From assembly GCA_900769905.1 (NCBI GenBank), contig CAAGIL010000131.1:1-64000 (forward strand): a stretch of DNA of 64,000 nucleotides, given 5' to 3'. The notes beneath the pieces are model-generated. The model saw nothing but the letters and a program-made list of their open reading frames with translations. It was not told the DNA's origin and made no database searches. Position 1 is the first letter of the stretch. Each line of letters opens with the position of its first letter. Both the position numbers and the translations under genes were made by a program. Origin of the DNA: Rikenellaceae bacterium (GTDB lineage Bacteria > Bacteroidota > Bacteroidia > Bacteroidales > UBA932). Below are positions 63,136 to 64,000 of this stretch, piece by piece.

Positions 63136-63168
63136 TTGCCGTAAGGCATTCCAATATTCTTACCACTG

Positions 63169-63202
63169 GACCTCAGGGCAGAAACCCTGGGGTCTTCTTT
63201 TT
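63169..63202 (+). terminator. Rho-independent terminator after the barrel gene
   Basis: A 10-bp stem with one G-T pair (63169-63178 GACCTCAGGG with 63185-63194 CCCTGGGGTC, loop CAGAAA) is followed by TTCTTTTT. It lies 33 bases after the stop at 63135. Confidence 0.85.
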
Positions 63203-63370
63203 ACTGGGGCTCCGCCCCAAACCCCGGCGCCCCTCAAGCCCTTTCCAACTTTGCTGCGCAAAGTCACGGGCCGGGGCGGTCCGCTGATGCGGACTTCTAG
63301 TGCCAGGGTTGAGCGATGGCGATGCGCGGGCAAAGGCGTAGCTATGTCGCAGGCCAACCGCGTACAACCC
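63203..63370. other. Intergenic DNA without a gene, left flank of the inverted-repeat element
   Basis: This stretch starts with a GGGGC/GCCCC hairpin just after the terminator. It contains the first copy (63317-63351) of a direct repeat, TGGCGATGCGCGGGCAAAGG and later GCTATGTCGCA, whose second copy lies at 63545-63591. Open frames here show no protein-like composition. Confidence 0.5.
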
Positions 63371-63535
63371 TTCGTGAAATTCACCTGCGCACGACCACCA
63401 TTGATTATCAATAAGTTAGGCCCTCTAAATTGCGCAGGTGAGCACAAATTGTGTCCACCTGCAACACTTCAAAAAGTTAATATATTGACATTCAATCGGT
63501 TAGTAAAATGAGATGTTGCAGGTGAATTTCACGAA
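63371..63535. mobile_element. 165-bp MITE-like element with 18-bp perfect terminal inverted repeats
   Basis: The left end (63371-63388, TTCGTGAAATTCACCTGC) is the exact reverse complement of the right end (63518-63535). The AT-rich interior holds a second, smaller palindrome at 63434-63462 built on the same GCAGGTG/CACCTGC core with CACAA/TTGTG inside. No transposase is encoded. It is flanked by related direct repeats (63317-63351 and 63545-63591). It may be a non-autonomous transposable element or a REP-like structured intergenic element. Confidence 0.6.
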
Positions 63536-63837
63536 GCCCAAGCGTGGCGATTCGCGGGCAAAGGTGCGGGCGAAGGCTTTGCTATGTCGCAGTCGAGTTG
63601 CAGTCAATGCTCATCCGGTGCGCCAAGCGCAGGGTTGACAGGTCCGGGCAGGCTTGGCACCCGCGCCTGAGAGCGGGAGGGGCCGCAAGGGACGGCGCAG
63701 CCGGACCTTGTGGAGGGACAAGCGGAGCCGAAGGGCTGGAGAGGACTGCGGCTTGCCGCTGTCCGCGACAGCACTGAGTGCTGCGCGCTCCTGCTTCGGA
63801 CCTGCAACCCGAGCAAGCGGCACCGGGAAGGGTCTGC
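63536..63837. other. GC-rich intergenic DNA leading into the second repeat array
   Basis: I see no gene here. The stretch carries the second flanking direct repeat (63545-63591), then GC-rich sequence with frames open by composition only. The last 30 bases (CACCGGGAAGGGTCTGCG) match the tail of an array unit, so the array may begin with a partial unit. Confidence 0.4.
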
Positions 63838-64000
63838 GGGGTCAGGAATGCGGGTTATGAGCCCGGGAAGGGCTTGCGAAAGGGCTAGAGAGGGGTGTTT
63901 GGGCTTGGAAACGCCAAATCTGATCCCGGGAGGCAGTCGGAAAGAGCTCTGGGGCTCAGGAATGTGGGTTTTGAGCCCGGAAGGGCCTTGGAGCAGGCTG
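63838..64000. repeat. Second 63/51-bp alternating repeat array, truncated by the window edge
   Basis: Units start at 63838 (63 bp, with the AGAGGGG block), 63901 (51 bp) and 63952 (49 bases visible). They share GGG[C/G]T starts, the TGA[T/G]CCC motif and similar tails with the array at 57422-57700, in the same orientation. The array continues beyond the window. Confidence 0.75.

Noticed and set aside
63098..63860. Several frames of 60-137 codons in the right-hand intergenic DNA
   Set aside because: They overlap the terminator and inverted repeats, lack start signals and have repetitive Arg/Pro/Ala composition typical of GC-rich non-coding DNA.

Overview
This is a chromosomal window from a GC-rich member of the Bacteroidales (Bacteroidota). 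Three things point there. Many genes carry the Bacteroidota -7 promoter box TAnnTTTG and lack a strong Shine-Dalgarno site. Several families are typical of the phylum: DUF5020, DUF4493, PCMD, fimbrillin-like lipoproteins, M56-TonB fusions, tandem deoxynucleoside kinases and TopA with Crpt repeats. The gene orders are also Bacteroidales-like. Genus cannot be fixed by eye; an Alistipes/Rikenellaceae or Cryptobacteroides-like gut lineage is plausible. No rRNA, phage, integrase or CRISPR was seen.

Layout. 1-5.2 kb: the rod-shape operon mreB-mreC-mreD-mrdA-rodA on the minus strand, with rodA running off the left edge. 5.3-16 kb: housekeeping and envelope genes (ispD, topA with an Lrp regulator, a class A PBP, ddl, prmC, tRNA-Leu(UAA), hemW, DUF5020). 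16.7-20.2 kb: rnr, a predicted lipid-anchored flavodoxin, then a small decayed islet with a nuclease/ATPase remnant and an orphan HipB-like regulator. 20.3-26.6 kb: a minus-strand operon EamA-S41 protease-recO-U32-polyprenyl synthase-rsgA. 26.7-33.8 kb: uvrA, a short nucleoside kinase, a SIMPL protein, rdgB, an MBL hydrolase and two deoxynucleoside kinases. 33.9-38.9 kb: acyl-CoA synthetase, sugar MFS transporter, ROK kinase and FKBP lipoprotein, ending in a clear terminator.

The accessory part starts there. 38.97-47.7 kb is a tightly packed seven-gene operon of surface lipoproteins (fimbrillin-like, three DUF4493 proteins, two PCMD-type proteins) and two homologous outer-membrane barrels; it may build a surface structure of unknown function. 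Next come cysS, a secreted GH3 glycosidase and a five-gene MacAB-TolC-like exporter (51.7-57.4 kb). 57.7-63.1 kb holds a BlaI/M56-TonB regulatory pair and a large coiled-coil lipoprotein with a partner barrel.

That last segment lies between two direct-oriented arrays of an unusual DNA repeat in which 51-bp and 63-bp units alternate (57422-57700 and 63838 to the window end). A 165-bp MITE-like inverted-repeat element lies just before the second array. These arrays, the surface operon, the coiled-coil lipoprotein locus and the orphan HipB with two N8-spaced dyads are the parts most worth following up.
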